Source: Candidatus Saliniplasma halalkaliphilum | GTDB taxonomy: Archaea > Thermoplasmatota > Thermoplasmata > Halarchaeoplasmatales > Halarchaeoplasmataceae | NCBI GenBank assembly: GCA_019594235.1 | Contig: JAFDTG010000022.1 | Span: 1 to 18,500 of the forward strand | DNA: 18,500 nucleotides | Reading direction: 5' to 3' | Shown here: positions 7,519-16,400 of the stretch, one piece after another | How positions within the stretch are numbered: the first letter of the stretch is position 1 | How the letters are laid out: each line of letters begins with the position of its first letter | Position numbers and translations under genes: made by a program | The notes under the pieces: generated by a model | The model's input: the letters and a program-made list of their open reading frames with translations, nothing else | What the model was told of the DNA's origin: nothing | Databases searched by the model: none

Positions 7519-8406
7519 TCACTTTCTGAGTTCACCAAAAGTTGTCACTCTTTCAGCAAAGGCATTGTGTTTATGTATGGACTCTTCGCTTTCGCTTTTT
7601 ACATCTACATGTGTGTAATCTGGTAGGTGACTATATTTATCTAGTAACTTAGACAATATATCTCTTACCACATCCTCAACGAATTTTGGGTTCTCATGGG
7701 CCCTCATTACAACTGCGGCTTCATCATCTCTTTTCAATATTTCGTGAGTTGGTGAAGAAAGTGAATCTTCTATAATGTTGATAAGATCATTAACCTCGAT
7801 ATAGTGATCATCTGGAACTTCGATCATCACTGTACTTTTATTTCTCTGATTGTGAGTGATAAATGGTATCTTATCGAAGGACCCTTCCAGTTCAGGATAT
7901 TTATCACGATAATAATTTTTGACTGTTTCCATAGCACACGGACAGGCATTTAGACCTACCACAGTAACCCCGATGTACTTTCTCAATTCCCCATCTCTAA
8001 CTGCCTCAGCCTTAGCTTTAATTTTATAATTCTCCAAGCTAGATCTACCTTTTGGAGATTTTTTCTCAAGAAAATAATCTGCACTGATATCTACTTCGGA
8101 GTAGGTTGCATACTCATGTCTATCAAGAAGAATCTTGCACATTTGCGCCGTTAAATTTTCCAACCCATCAATTGGTTCTCTTACACTTTTATCTACTACT
8201 TCACCAGTGACCTCAACGTTTCGAGACATATGAGAACCTTTTTGTTCTGAGGGTAAGTCAACATAAACGTCTATCTCAGCGTTTAAAGTGACGTCCCCCC
8301 ATGGTCTGTGAACGGTTATCGGCTTCTTCACTCCCGTTACTCCAACTCGAGTTATTTTGAAGCGCTTTTCTGCTTTCATATTTTGTACGTCGCCTGAAGA
8401 ACACAT
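7519..8406 (-). CDS. mptA: GTP cyclohydrolase MptA (FolE2/type IV family)
   Basis: Fe(II)-dependent GTP cyclohydrolase that makes 7,8-dihydroneopterin 2',3'-cyclic phosphate, the first step towards methanopterin-type or archaeal folate cofactors. Family signatures are complete: DVQN at residues 6-9, the RVGVTGVKKPI strand, LPSEQKGSHMSR at 51-62, the CPC metal/catalytic cysteines at 155-157 (in GLNACPCAME), and a C-terminal MRAHENPKFVEDVVRDI segment. The frame is open back to a TTG at 8454, overlapping the preceding gene. I chose the ATG at 8406 (295 aa) because a TATA box is centred 26 nt before it and the extra 16 residues are not part of the family. It is last in the minus-strand cluster after the zinc-ribbon gene, but probably also has this internal promoter. 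No other pterin gene is in the window. Confidence 0.94.
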   Translation of the reverse strand: MCSSGDVQNMKAEKRFKITRVGVTGVKKPITVHRPWGDVTLNAEIDVYVDLPSEQKGSHMSRNVEVTGEVVDKSVREPIDGLENLTAQMCKILLDRHEYATYSEVDISADYFLEKKSPKGRSSLENYKIKAKAEAVRDGELRKYIGVTVVGLNACPCAMETVKNYYRDKYPELEGSFDKIPFITHNQRNKSTVMIEVPDDHYIEVNDLINIIEDSLSSPTHEILKRDDEAAVVMRAHENPKFVEDVVRDILSKLLDKYSHLPDYTHVDVKSESEESIHKHNAFAERVTTFGELRK

Positions 8407-8426
8407 AATATTATCCAATTTGAAGT

Positions 8427-8437
8427 GTATATTAAAC
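8427..8437 (-). promoter_or_regulatory. Internal TATA box for mptA
   Basis: Minus-strand TTTAATATA lies across the end of the zinc-ribbon gene and is centred exactly 26 nt before the mptA ATG at 8406. It suggests a leaderless mptA transcript in addition to any readthrough from the upstream cluster. Confidence 0.5.
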
Positions 8438-8944
8438 ACTTTTGTTTTTTTCAAGTTTTTTCTTGTATTCCTTTAAAGTTAGAAGGGAACTATTTAAATC
8501 TCCCTCTTTCATGTATTTAATGGATTTAATTAATAAATCTTTAACTTCAGAAATTCGTTCTTCAGATATATCTCTTTTAAAATCACTTCTATTTTTATCG
8601 ATGGTTTCCAGCTCTTTTACAAGTGGTTCAAAGATCTCTTCAAATGCTTGATCTATAAGTTCTTCAGAAGTATCTAGACCCCCCACTTCGAGCTCCTCTC
8701 TGGCCTGACTTATCATCTTATTACAGCTTAATGTATCTATTTTAAAGGTTTCCGCCCAGAATACCATATTATATACGATAGTCAACTTCCTTCTAAGCCC
8801 TTTTTCAGTTTTATCTAATGAACTATTTAATGATAGTTCATTTCCGCAGATCGGACATTTTCTCAGACTTAACAATAATTCGGAGTCGCAATTGTCGCAG
8901 ACGATCTCTTGTTCCTCTTCTTCTTTATTTAGATAAGACCTCAT
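8432..8944 (-). CDS. Zinc-ribbon protein with helical C-terminal region
   Basis: A 170-aa protein of unknown function. An acidic start (EEEEQE) leads into two CxxC knuckles, C16-C19 and C30-C33 (CDNC and CPIC), which make a classic rubredoxin-like or zinc-ribbon site. The rest is almost all predicted helix, with heptad-like spacing in the last 60 residues ending in a lysine-rich tail (KKKLEKNK), so a coiled coil is likely. There is no membrane span. The start codon lies 2 nt after the stop of the V4R/DUF835-like gene, so the two are almost certainly co-transcribed and perhaps co-translated with the GTPase at the head of the cluster. The arrangement suggests an adaptor or scaffold in that module; this is inferred from position only. 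The family is not recognised beyond the ribbon. Confidence 0.82.
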   Translation of the reverse strand: MRSYLNKEEEEQEIVCDNCDSELLLSLRKCPICGNELSLNSSLDKTEKGLRRKLTIVYNMVFWAETFKIDTLSCNKMISQAREELEVGGLDTSEELIDQAFEEIFEPLVKELETIDKNRSDFKRDISEERISEVKDLLIKSIKYMKEGDLNSSLLTLKEYKKKLEKNKSV

Positions 8945-8946
8945 GT

Positions 8947-9858
8947 TTATATCTCTAAAAATTCCAGTCCTTCTTTCAATCTAATGAACTGTTCTTTTTC
9001 TATCGTTTTTGGATCTGCAGCTAAAAGGAATATACCTTTCTCGATAGAATTTACATCATGTATTTCCTGTATGGTTTTTAAAACCTCGTTGAAATCTAGG
9101 TATGATAGTAAGAACTCTATACCATGAAGCATGAATATTCCTTTATTCATCTTAAAGAATGCGGATGATATTTTTTTTGTTCTTTGGCAGAATTCCTCTG
9201 GTTTTATTGTTTTGATCTTATCCGTACCTTCTACAGTACTTAACCAGAAGATTGGAAATTTAACATCTGAAAATTCTTCTCTGATTTTTGATGGAAAAGT
9301 TCTGGTAAAACACAACCCAGACATACCCTTATTTAAAGCATCCAAAAATGTATTGAATGTTCCATGTGCATCTTTTGCATCGTCTTCGATCAGGTATGAT
9401 CCTCCTTCTTCTAGATTTTCAAGGTCGATTCTTCTATCATGTTCTTTCTCTTTTCCAAATATATCATCTTTGACCTGTTTTTCAGATTTCTTTACAGTGA
9501 AATATCCATTTTTTATCTTAGCTACATGATACTCACCCAATAGCCCGGATACAACTCCTGCAGAATATCCTGCTAAAAATTGGTCGTCGTCGATGTTTGA
9601 ATCGTGCGGAGTGATATCTATCGAATCGTCTACTTCGACATCAAGCTTTGTGATTCCTGAATGTATAGCAGTAAGCACAGTTTTAGTTTTTAAATTTTCA
9701 AGGTCACTTTTTTCCCCACTCAATTCAACTGTTTCTTTACCCCACTCGAAACCAAGGTGATATATGGCAAAGTCAGCCTCTTCTTTACCACCAATCTCTT
9801 CTATAGTCATCCTAAGATAGGGTATTATCTTTATTGGCATGGAAACTAGGTCCGTCAT
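8947..9858 (-). CDS. V4R-like and DUF835 domain protein, likely sensor/adaptor for the neighbouring GTPase
   Basis: A 303-aa soluble protein with two recognisable halves. Residues about 1-125 resemble the V4R small-molecule-binding fold: an early helix with LGFEWGK (35-41) and, near the end, FLAGYSAGVVSGLLGE (94-109) followed by a short strand pair. The usual C-terminal cysteines of many V4R domains are absent. Residues about 150-300 match archaeal DUF835: SYLIEDD, then GMSGLCFTRTFP, FWLSTVEG, GIFMLHGIEFLLSYLDFNEVL and a closing FLLAADPKTIE strand. DUF835 has no known activity but recurs in archaeal signalling proteins. The start overlaps the stop of the GTPase gene by 4 nt (ATGA), so translation is coupled and a shared complex is plausible. 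The V4R call is weaker than the DUF835 call. Confidence 0.78.
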   Translation of the reverse strand: MTDLVSMPIKIIPYLRMTIEEIGGKEEADFAIYHLGFEWGKETVELSGEKSDLENLKTKTVLTAIHSGITKLDVEVDDSIDITPHDSNIDDDQFLAGYSAGVVSGLLGEYHVAKIKNGYFTVKKSEKQVKDDIFGKEKEHDRRIDLENLEEGGSYLIEDDAKDAHGTFNTFLDALNKGMSGLCFTRTFPSKIREEFSDVKFPIFWLSTVEGTDKIKTIKPEEFCQRTKKISSAFFKMNKGIFMLHGIEFLLSYLDFNEVLKTIQEIHDVNSIEKGIFLLAADPKTIEKEQFIRLKEGLEFLEI

Positions 9859-10484
9859 TTTCTATCACTCTCTTTAAGTAATTTTCCAAGAGAACGGAAG
9901 GCTTCTTCCACATTTTCTCCTGTTTTGGCACTCGTAAAGTAATATGGGAAATCGATATCCACATCTCTTTTCTTGTCTTCTGCCCACACCCAGAGGTCCT
10001 CTGGGGAGACTCTAGAAAAGTCAGGCATTTCATCATATACATCTTCATAGAAAGCTATCATTTCAGCGTGTTCTTTTTTCAGGTAACTTTCTATGTCACT
10101 ATATCGACTACTTTCATATCCTTCGATCAGGTCAAATTTGTTACCGATCACCACAAAAGGGATATTACCAGTTATCGAAAAGACATCTGAAATCCAGTTA
10201 TCAAGGTTCAAGAATGTTTTGTATCGAGTCAGGTCATATGTGATAATGACACCGTCGGCACCTGAATAATGTGAAGCATGAAGGTCTTTGCTCATCTTCT
10301 GTCCGTAAATATCCCACAGGAGCATCTTTATATCCAGATTTGGGATCTCCTTTTTCTTTACATTGACACCGATGGTTTCAATGTATCTGTCATCGAACTT
10401 CTGTTCGACAAATCGTCTTACTAGAGATGTTTTACCAACGGCCCCGTCACCTAAAAGTAAGATTTTGTAAGATCTAAGTGCCAT
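9855..10484 (-). CDS. Rab/Ras-like small GTPase with an enlarged G4-G5 region
   Basis: A 209-aa P-loop GTPase of the Ras superfamily. G1 is GDGAVGKTS (12-20), G2 includes the conserved Thr37 in YIETIG, G3 is WDIYGQK (57-63) with the catalytic Gln, G4 is NKFD (115-118) and G5 is TSAKTG (184-189), so it should bind and hydrolyse GTP. The stretch between G4 and G5 is about 65 residues, roughly twice that of Rab proteins, and the extra part is acidic and aromatic (EDVYDEMPDF, EDLWVWAEDK), probably a partner-binding insert. There is no C-terminal cysteine or lipid motif. It heads the minus-strand cluster with the V4R/DUF835-like and zinc-ribbon genes, and is divergent from a second small GTPase 123 bp away. 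A TATA box about 25 nt upstream of the ATG points to leaderless expression. Confidence 0.93.
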   Translation of the reverse strand: MALRSYKILLLGDGAVGKTSLVRRFVEQKFDDRYIETIGVNVKKKEIPNLDIKMLLWDIYGQKMSKDLHASHYSGADGVIITYDLTRYKTFLNLDNWISDVFSITGNIPFVVIGNKFDLIEGYESSRYSDIESYLKKEHAEMIAFYEDVYDEMPDFSRVSPEDLWVWAEDKKRDVDIDFPYYFTSAKTGENVEEAFRSLGKLLKESDRK

Positions 10485-10503
10485 GGTACACCAACTTTAA
10501 AAT

Positions 10504-10515
10504 CATATAAAAATG
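10504..10515 (-). promoter_or_regulatory. TATA box of the minus-strand GTPase cluster
   Basis: Minus-strand TTTTTATATG, centred about 25 nt before the ATG at 10484. It should drive the GTPase, V4R/DUF835-like and zinc-ribbon genes together. Confidence 0.55.
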
Positions 10516-10569
10516 TATGGAGATATTTATCAATTTCAACGATTGTTAGAAATCAGCAGAAAATACAAG

Positions 10570-10581
10570 CAAAATATAATT
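10570..10581 (+). promoter_or_regulatory. TATA box of the plus-strand GTPase gene
   Basis: AAAATATAATT, centred about 32 nt before the ATG at 10608. It is arranged back to back with the promoter of the opposite GTPase cluster within a 123-bp gap, so one regulator could act on both. Confidence 0.5.
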
Positions 10582-10607
10582 AATCCCATCATCATGAATG
10601 GGGTAAG

Positions 10608-11420
10608 ATGAATGAAAAGGTAGTCAAAAGAAAAGTCAATCTACTAGGTGCTCAAGGTGTGGGAAAAACATCACTCATTTTTAGATATGTAAAGAATGTT
10701 TTTGGTGATGAATACCTTAAGACCATAGGGACCAACATTTACACAAAGGATATAACTTTCGAAGAAGGGAATATTAAATTGATAATCCAAGATATCATGG
10801 GTGAAAGTGGTTTTAAAAATGTACAGGAGGGAGCTTTCAAGGGCTCAACCGGTGCGATATCGGTCGCTGACATAACCCGAACTGAAAGCTTGAACAATCT
10901 ATTGAACGAGTGGATTCCCAGGTACAAGAAATTGTCAAGCGAAGAAAATCCCATAATATTGGCTGTCAATAAATTCGATCTTGATGAGAAAAACATAACC
11001 ACGGAACAGCTAGAGGAGGTTTATACCATTTTCGACCATGTAATATTTACATCAGCAAAGACGGGTAGGAACGTAGAGTACTTATTCAAAGAGTTGGCAT
11101 CTAGGGTCATCTACAATATACAATTGTCACCAAAAGATATCGAAGATATAGTTCTCAGTTATGAATTGAATACGCCCAAAGAACTTTTGGATGCTTTGTT
11201 ATCTATATCATCTCATTTAGGGGATATGCCGTATAAAATCCGTGAAGGTTTACTCGAAGACAGCGGCATCAATAAGTTTGACCTTGACGAAGATATATTT
11301 TCAATCGAAGAGGAAAACGTTATCAAATTTGCGAATGTATTGATGTACTGGTATGACGAAAAAGAGGTTGCCCGGGCTCATGAATTGATAAGAAATGTTT
11401 TAGAAAAATATAGGACATAG
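10608..11420 (+). CDS. Second Ras-like small GTPase with a C-terminal helical extension and altered switch II
   Basis: A 270-aa GTPase related to the Ras superfamily. G1 is GAQGVGKTS (14-22), Thr39 of G2 lies in YLKTIGT, G4 is NKFD (120-123) and G5 is TSAKTG (147-152). G3 reads QDIMGES (61-67): the residue equivalent to the catalytic Gln of Ras is Glu66, so intrinsic hydrolysis may be slow or depend on a partner. The GTPase core ends near residue 172. About 100 more residues (173-270) are predicted helices, acidic, with no known domain. No signal, membrane span or lipid motif is present. It is divergent from the minus-strand GTPase and is followed after 72 bp by two exported proteins on the same strand. 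It is clearly a diverged paralogue of its neighbour, not a recent copy. Confidence 0.91.
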   Translation: MNEKVVKRKVNLLGAQGVGKTSLIFRYVKNVFGDEYLKTIGTNIYTKDITFEEGNIKLIIQDIMGESGFKNVQEGAFKGSTGAISVADITRTESLNNLLNEWIPRYKKLSSEENPIILAVNKFDLDEKNITTEQLEEVYTIFDHVIFTSAKTGRNVEYLFKELASRVIYNIQLSPKDIEDIVLSYELNTPKELLDALLSISSHLGDMPYKIREGLLEDSGINKFDLDEDIFSIEEENVIKFANVLMYWYDEKEVARAHELIRNVLEKYRT

Positions 11421-11455
11421 GTCAAACAATTCCTTTTGTTGATAATGCGGGAAAA

Positions 11456-11466
11456 CTTACTTATAG
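11456..11466 (+). promoter_or_regulatory. TATA box of the propeller/PKD gene
   Basis: TTACTTATA, centred about 31 nt before the ATG at 11493. It lies inside the longer in-frame extension that begins at 11436 and therefore supports the later start. Confidence 0.45.
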
Positions 11467-11492
11467 TCAATGAATACGTTTTAATATTGAAG

Positions 11493-13325
11493 ATGTACCG
11501 AATTAGGGGGAAATATATAGCGCTCTTGACGTTTGCTGTCATGATAACAGCCCTATTATTCAGTCCGATCTATATCTCTCAACCAGTTTATGATCCTGTT
11601 GAAGAAGTCAGATCACTTTCTGAGGGACCATGGCCATCTTTTGGAAGAGATAAGAGCAATACTCGTTTGAGTCCCTATAATACCAGTCATGTGGACGGAA
11701 CCATCGATTGGAATATCAATGCGGGTCCAGCTGTAAGATCATCCCCTGCAATCGGTTCTAACGGTGTACTGTATTTTGGATCTATCGATGAAAGCATTTA
11801 TGCAGTTGATGTAGATGATGGCCAAGAATTGTGGAGATATGAAACTGATGGTGTTATTATTTCATCCCCTGCGGTCTCTGAAGATGAAATCATTTATTTT
11901 GGATCCGGAGACAATAACATTTACGCATTGAACCCAGATGGGTCTTTAAGATGGAAATATGAAACAGGTGGAGAAGTATATTCATCTCCAACAGTCGATG
12001 GAGACGGCAATGTATATGTGGGTTCATACGACAGTAATCTTTATTCGATAAGCAAAGAAGGAAACTTAAATTGGAAATTCAGTTCTGATTCCTGGTTGTG
12101 GTCCTCACCCTCTATCTCCGAGGATGATGTCGTTTACGTTGGTTCCGGTGACGGAAATATATATGCTATAGATAAAACAGAAGGAGTGGAACTTTGGAAC
12201 TATTCTACAGAAGGTTATATCTATTCCTCCCCAGCCATCGGTGAAAACGGAATTTATTTTGGTTCTTATGATGGAAGTCTTTATGCTTTAGACGAAGATG
12301 GAAACTTAAAATGGAGTTTTGATTCTGGGGTGAATATCCATTCATCACCAGCAGTGGCTGAAGATGAAACTGTTTATTTCGGGAATAAAGATGGAATTTT
12401 TTATGCCGTAAGAAATGGTTCAGAATTATGGTCCTATAAAATTAGTGATGAAATCAGATCATCCCCTGCTCTAAGTGCAGATGGATACATCCATGTAGGT
12501 TCATACGATAATAATATTTACACACTTGATAAAGAGGGGAACTTCGTCTGGTCACACGATACTGGAGCTGGAGTTTATTCATCGCCTGCTATCGGTGAAG
12601 ATGGAAGGATATTTGTAGGCTCTTTAAACGGATTAATGTATGCCTTTACTGGATCAGAAAACCTACCTGAAATAGATATAGATATATGGAGAGAAGTGGA
12701 GATATCAGTTGAGATTTCAGGTCGAATAAATAACGGTTTAAATGCAGTTCTTGAGAGGGATGGCGAAGAAATAAAGAGTTTGGAACTGGTAAGAAAACCT
12801 GGTAAACCACAAATGGAGAACATAACGATAAGGTACCAGGAAGAAAAAAATTACACAATTAGTGTAGAATACGAATCAAATCATAGAGGTTCCAATCCAG
12901 TGTGGGTCAAATTTACTTCTGGAAACATATCTAAAACGATATTCGAGAATTTTAATTATAATTTCGAAGATGAGCATGAGAAAACTTATGACCTTAACGA
13001 AGAGATAGGCGACATGGTTTCTAAAGTCAGAGAAGTTCATTTTGGTGTTACTGGAGATTTCGATGAAAACGATATAATATCATGTGAATGGGGATTTGGG
13101 GACGGAAACTCCAGTGAGGGTTTATATGTAGTTCACGAGTACTCTGACCCAGGTGTTTACGATATTACTGTTCATGTTTCTTTTGAAGATGGTCAGATTA
13201 TTTCCATGGAGGACATAGTAGTAATCGATGTCTATGAGATTCCAGAGATTAAAAATAGAAATAGTTTAAGAAATGTTTCCATGAGAAGAAATAAGAATAG
13301 GTACTTACAATTTCGTCCAATCTAA
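11493..13325 (+). CDS. Secreted PQQ-like beta-propeller and PKD domain protein
   Basis: A 610-aa exported protein. I chose the ATG at 11493 because it gives a standard signal peptide (basic YRIRGK, then a hydrophobic core up to about residue 31) and fits the TATA box; the frame is open to 11436. Residues about 47-390 hold seven repeats of about 40 residues with the pattern SSPA-x-YFGS-x-D-x-NIYA-x-LW, plus an eighth partial unit that can close on the N-terminal WNIN strand, giving a BamB/PQQ-type propeller. These folds mostly mediate binding; nothing here indicates a quinone enzyme. A beta-sandwich region (about 395-480) precedes a PKD domain (about 505-583) with WGFGDGNSS and HEYSDPGVYDITV. 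The protein ends in a basic, Asn/Arg-rich tail with no membrane anchor. Several N-x-S/T sequons fit glycosylation. Its neighbours are GTPase 2 and the giant surface protein. Confidence 0.9.
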   Translation: MYRIRGKYIALLTFAVMITALLFSPIYISQPVYDPVEEVRSLSEGPWPSFGRDKSNTRLSPYNTSHVDGTIDWNINAGPAVRSSPAIGSNGVLYFGSIDESIYAVDVDDGQELWRYETDGVIISSPAVSEDEIIYFGSGDNNIYALNPDGSLRWKYETGGEVYSSPTVDGDGNVYVGSYDSNLYSISKEGNLNWKFSSDSWLWSSPSISEDDVVYVGSGDGNIYAIDKTEGVELWNYSTEGYIYSSPAIGENGIYFGSYDGSLYALDEDGNLKWSFDSGVNIHSSPAVAEDETVYFGNKDGIFYAVRNGSELWSYKISDEIRSSPALSADGYIHVGSYDNNIYTLDKEGNFVWSHDTGAGVYSSPAIGEDGRIFVGSLNGLMYAFTGSENLPEIDIDIWREVEISVEISGRINNGLNAVLERDGEEIKSLELVRKPGKPQMENITIRYQEEKNYTISVEYESNHRGSNPVWVKFTSGNISKTIFENFNYNFEDEHEKTYDLNEEIGDMVSKVREVHFGVTGDFDENDIISCEWGFGDGNSSEGLYVVHEYSDPGVYDITVHVSFEDGQIISMEDIVVIDVYEIPEIKNRNSLRNVSMRRNKNRYLQFRPI

Positions 13326-13352
13326 TCAAATCTTTGTTTAATCTACAAAAGG

Positions 13353-13364
13353 GTTAAGTATAAT
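13353..13364 (+). promoter_or_regulatory. TATA box of the giant surface protein gene
   Basis: GTTAAGTATAATC. Initiation about 26 nt downstream falls near 13384, next to GTG at 13387 and 33 nt before GTG at 13417. No ATG is available in this stretch. Confidence 0.45.
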
Positions 13365-13416
13365 CCCCCTACAATTCTTGATAGTCGTGTCAAATCTAAA
13401 AGTAGGGGTTATAAAA

Positions 13417-16400
13417 GTGCAAAATCGTCACATAATCTCGGTTTGTTTGATCTGCCTGCTGCTGTTTTCTACTGTAGAGGCTGTAAATCCACATATGGAT
13501 AATATGGTTGAAGAAGAAATTTTGTATCCTTCAAATAATTATGGATTATACTCCGAACCGGATACTCCAAGCGATCCTATACCTTTTGATGATGAAGATG
13601 GTTTGAATTCAACCCCGACTCTATCCGTAATGGTAACTCATCTTGAAGAATTAGACATGGACGTTTCGTTTTATGATAATAATACAGAATCACTTATAGG
13701 TACCGCTGAAAACGTTCCAAGTGGAGAAAGAGCGGAGGTAATTTGGGAGGGTCTAAATCCCGACACTCCGTACAGTTGGCACGTAGTTGCAGATGATGGA
13801 GTTAATCAAACAGAAGGTGGTCCCTGGAATTTCACAACAGCAGGGATCGATTATGTTGAGATCACAGATCAAGTAAACGGTACTGCTCTTGAGGATCGCG
13901 ATGTACCCCCGAATTTTGAACAGTGGGGCAACCTCTCTAGTTATAATAACACCTATGGTTTTTTTGATAATCCTATAGGTGAATGGTCTGCTGAGCCTGA
14001 TAGTGGTGATTCTGAATTACTAGCAGGTAATCTGTTGGGATACAATGGAATAGATGTTGGGGCAACTGCTGGTTATGTATGGTTTAACGTTACACCAGAT
14101 CTAGATACACTTCTTCAGGACAGCGTTAGATATAACGTTATCACAGATGATGTAGACTATATTCAGATCACAGATTCACCTGGAGGTGCTCCTCTAAGTG
14201 ATGAAACAGTTGATATTGGACATCGGATAAGAGGCTACTGTTCGGTATACAATGAGTCTAGTGGTTATCTTTATACCGTCAAAGGCAACTGGTCCGCAGA
14301 TGGTGGGGGTTCGTATTTACTTGAAGATAGCACGAACGAATCTAATGTCATCGATATGGGTCATGAAGGAGGTACAGTTTCGTTCAATCTCACCTATGAG
14401 GGATTTTCTGATAGTGTCCAGTTCGATGTACTTTCTCCCGAACCAGATGAAATTTTAATTACTTCAGAACCAGATGGAGAACCAATAAAAGGTGGTGAGG
14501 TACCCGTTGGATACGAAATATGGGGTAATGCATCGGGTTACAATGAAACTTCGGGCTACATAGGAACTGTTGAAGTAGAGTGGAGTATAGAATATGGAGA
14601 AGGCATGGACCCTACTTTAGGGCCATCACCTTCAGAATCTAGCTGGATTGATGTGGGTAACAATTCGGGGGAGATAAAATGGAAAGCATCTTACTCAAGA
14701 GAGAACTACTGGGTGAATGATACAGTAGTATTTGTTGTTGAACCACCTAGTTTAGATTATATTGAGATAACTAAGCATGGCGAAGAGATAGAAGGAGGGT
14801 CCGTACCTGTGAACCACACAGAGGAAATAGAACTATCAGCTTTTAATGAAACCTCAGGTTTTATCCAATTTGTAAACGGTGAATGGACCGTGGAAGGTGG
14901 TGATGCATTTCTACTTAATGGTACTTCTGGAACTGAAAATATAATAAACGTGGGAACGATTCCAGGCGAAGTAATCCTTACTACACAATATAATGGTCTT
15001 ACGGATGAGGTAGTGTACGATGTTAAAGACCCTAAGATAGATTATATTTATATCGTAGAAGACCCGGAGGAGCCAACAGAGTCTATCATAGAAAATGTTA
15101 CTATAGACGCAGGACAAGATTTGTTAGGTTACTGTGCTGGATTTAACGATACCATAGGGTTTGTTGAACTTGTAGATGTTAACTGGTTCGTTGAAAACTA
15201 CGACGGAGCTGAAGCAGAGTCTAATCCCGGTACAGGTAATACTAGTGTATTTTATACAGGACCATCCGGTGGCGAAACTGAATGGGTAGCTGAATATGAT
15301 GAAAATATCAATTTTACTGTGTCGATAAATATCAACCCCCCGACTATTGACAAAATTGAGATAATGGACGAGCCAGGTGGAACAGGCAGAGTAGTTGAAA
15401 ATGTCATTTTAGGTCTTGATGAAAACATCACCTTTTATTCAGCCGGTTACAACGAAAGCTTTGGATATCAAGAGGATGTGGAAAGTGAATGGGTGTTGGA
15501 TAATTATGAAATCGGGGATTTAGACGAATCTTTCGGAGAAACATCTACGTTTACATCGAGTGAACCGGGAACCGTTACACTCACGGTATTGCATGGCATG
15601 ATTTATAACACAACAACGATCGAAGTGGTTGACTATAGAACTCCTTCAATAGATGGAGTTATCCCAGATATAGAATTAACAAGAGATTTCGGAATCCATG
15701 AGATAGATCTGTCCGATCATGCTAGTGATGAACAGGATACACTTTCAGAGATGGAATGGTACCTTACTGGTTATAGAAGCTCAATAATATCAGTTTATGG
15801 TGAAAATCAAACCGGTAATCATGTAATCACCTTATTATCCAGAGAGAATGCAGTAGGTTCTATGGAAGTAACCTATTGGCTTGTAAACAGCGCAGGCAAC
15901 AAAGTATCACAGAGTGCATGGATAAACGTGACTACTGCCTATGATTCCCCGGAGATAAGACGCTGCCCCGATCTTTATGTACTGTACGACGAACCATATC
16001 AGTTCGATTATTCACCGTACATCATATATGACGAAGATAGGTTTGATGAGTTAACTCTTGAAACTGATGATTATCAATATACTACTGTCAGTGGTCTGAA
16101 AGTTACTTATGAATACCCAAGGAGTATGCTCGGTGAGGAGGTGTTGGTTACGATCACTGTTTCTGATGGAGTGGAGAGTGTCTCGACAACTATCACCGTA
16201 ACTGTCACTTCTAATTCACCTCCTATTGAAATAGAGAAACTACCTGACTTGACTATCAATCAAGGAGAAACGAAAGAAAACGTTTTCAACCTGGATGATT
16301 ACTTTGCAGATCCAGAAGGCGATCCCCTTTACATGAGTTACGGTTACACCTATCTAACAATCACCATACATGATGACCATGCGGTAGATGTCCGTGCAGA

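Noticed and set aside
9131..9529. A 132-codon plus-strand frame inside the DUF835 gene
   Set aside because: It lies antisense to a recognisable domain and has a Phe/Ser/Leu-rich composition typical of a shadow frame, with no promoter or ribosome-binding site.
10485..10607. The GTPase pair as a recent tandem duplication
   Set aside because: The two proteins share only the G motifs, differ in switch II and in length, and have different extra regions, so they are distant paralogues.
11493..13325. PQQ-dependent dehydrogenase
   Set aside because: Only the generic propeller repeat is present; I see no catalytic or quinone/calcium-binding residues of the enzymes, and the PKD domain points to a surface-binding role.
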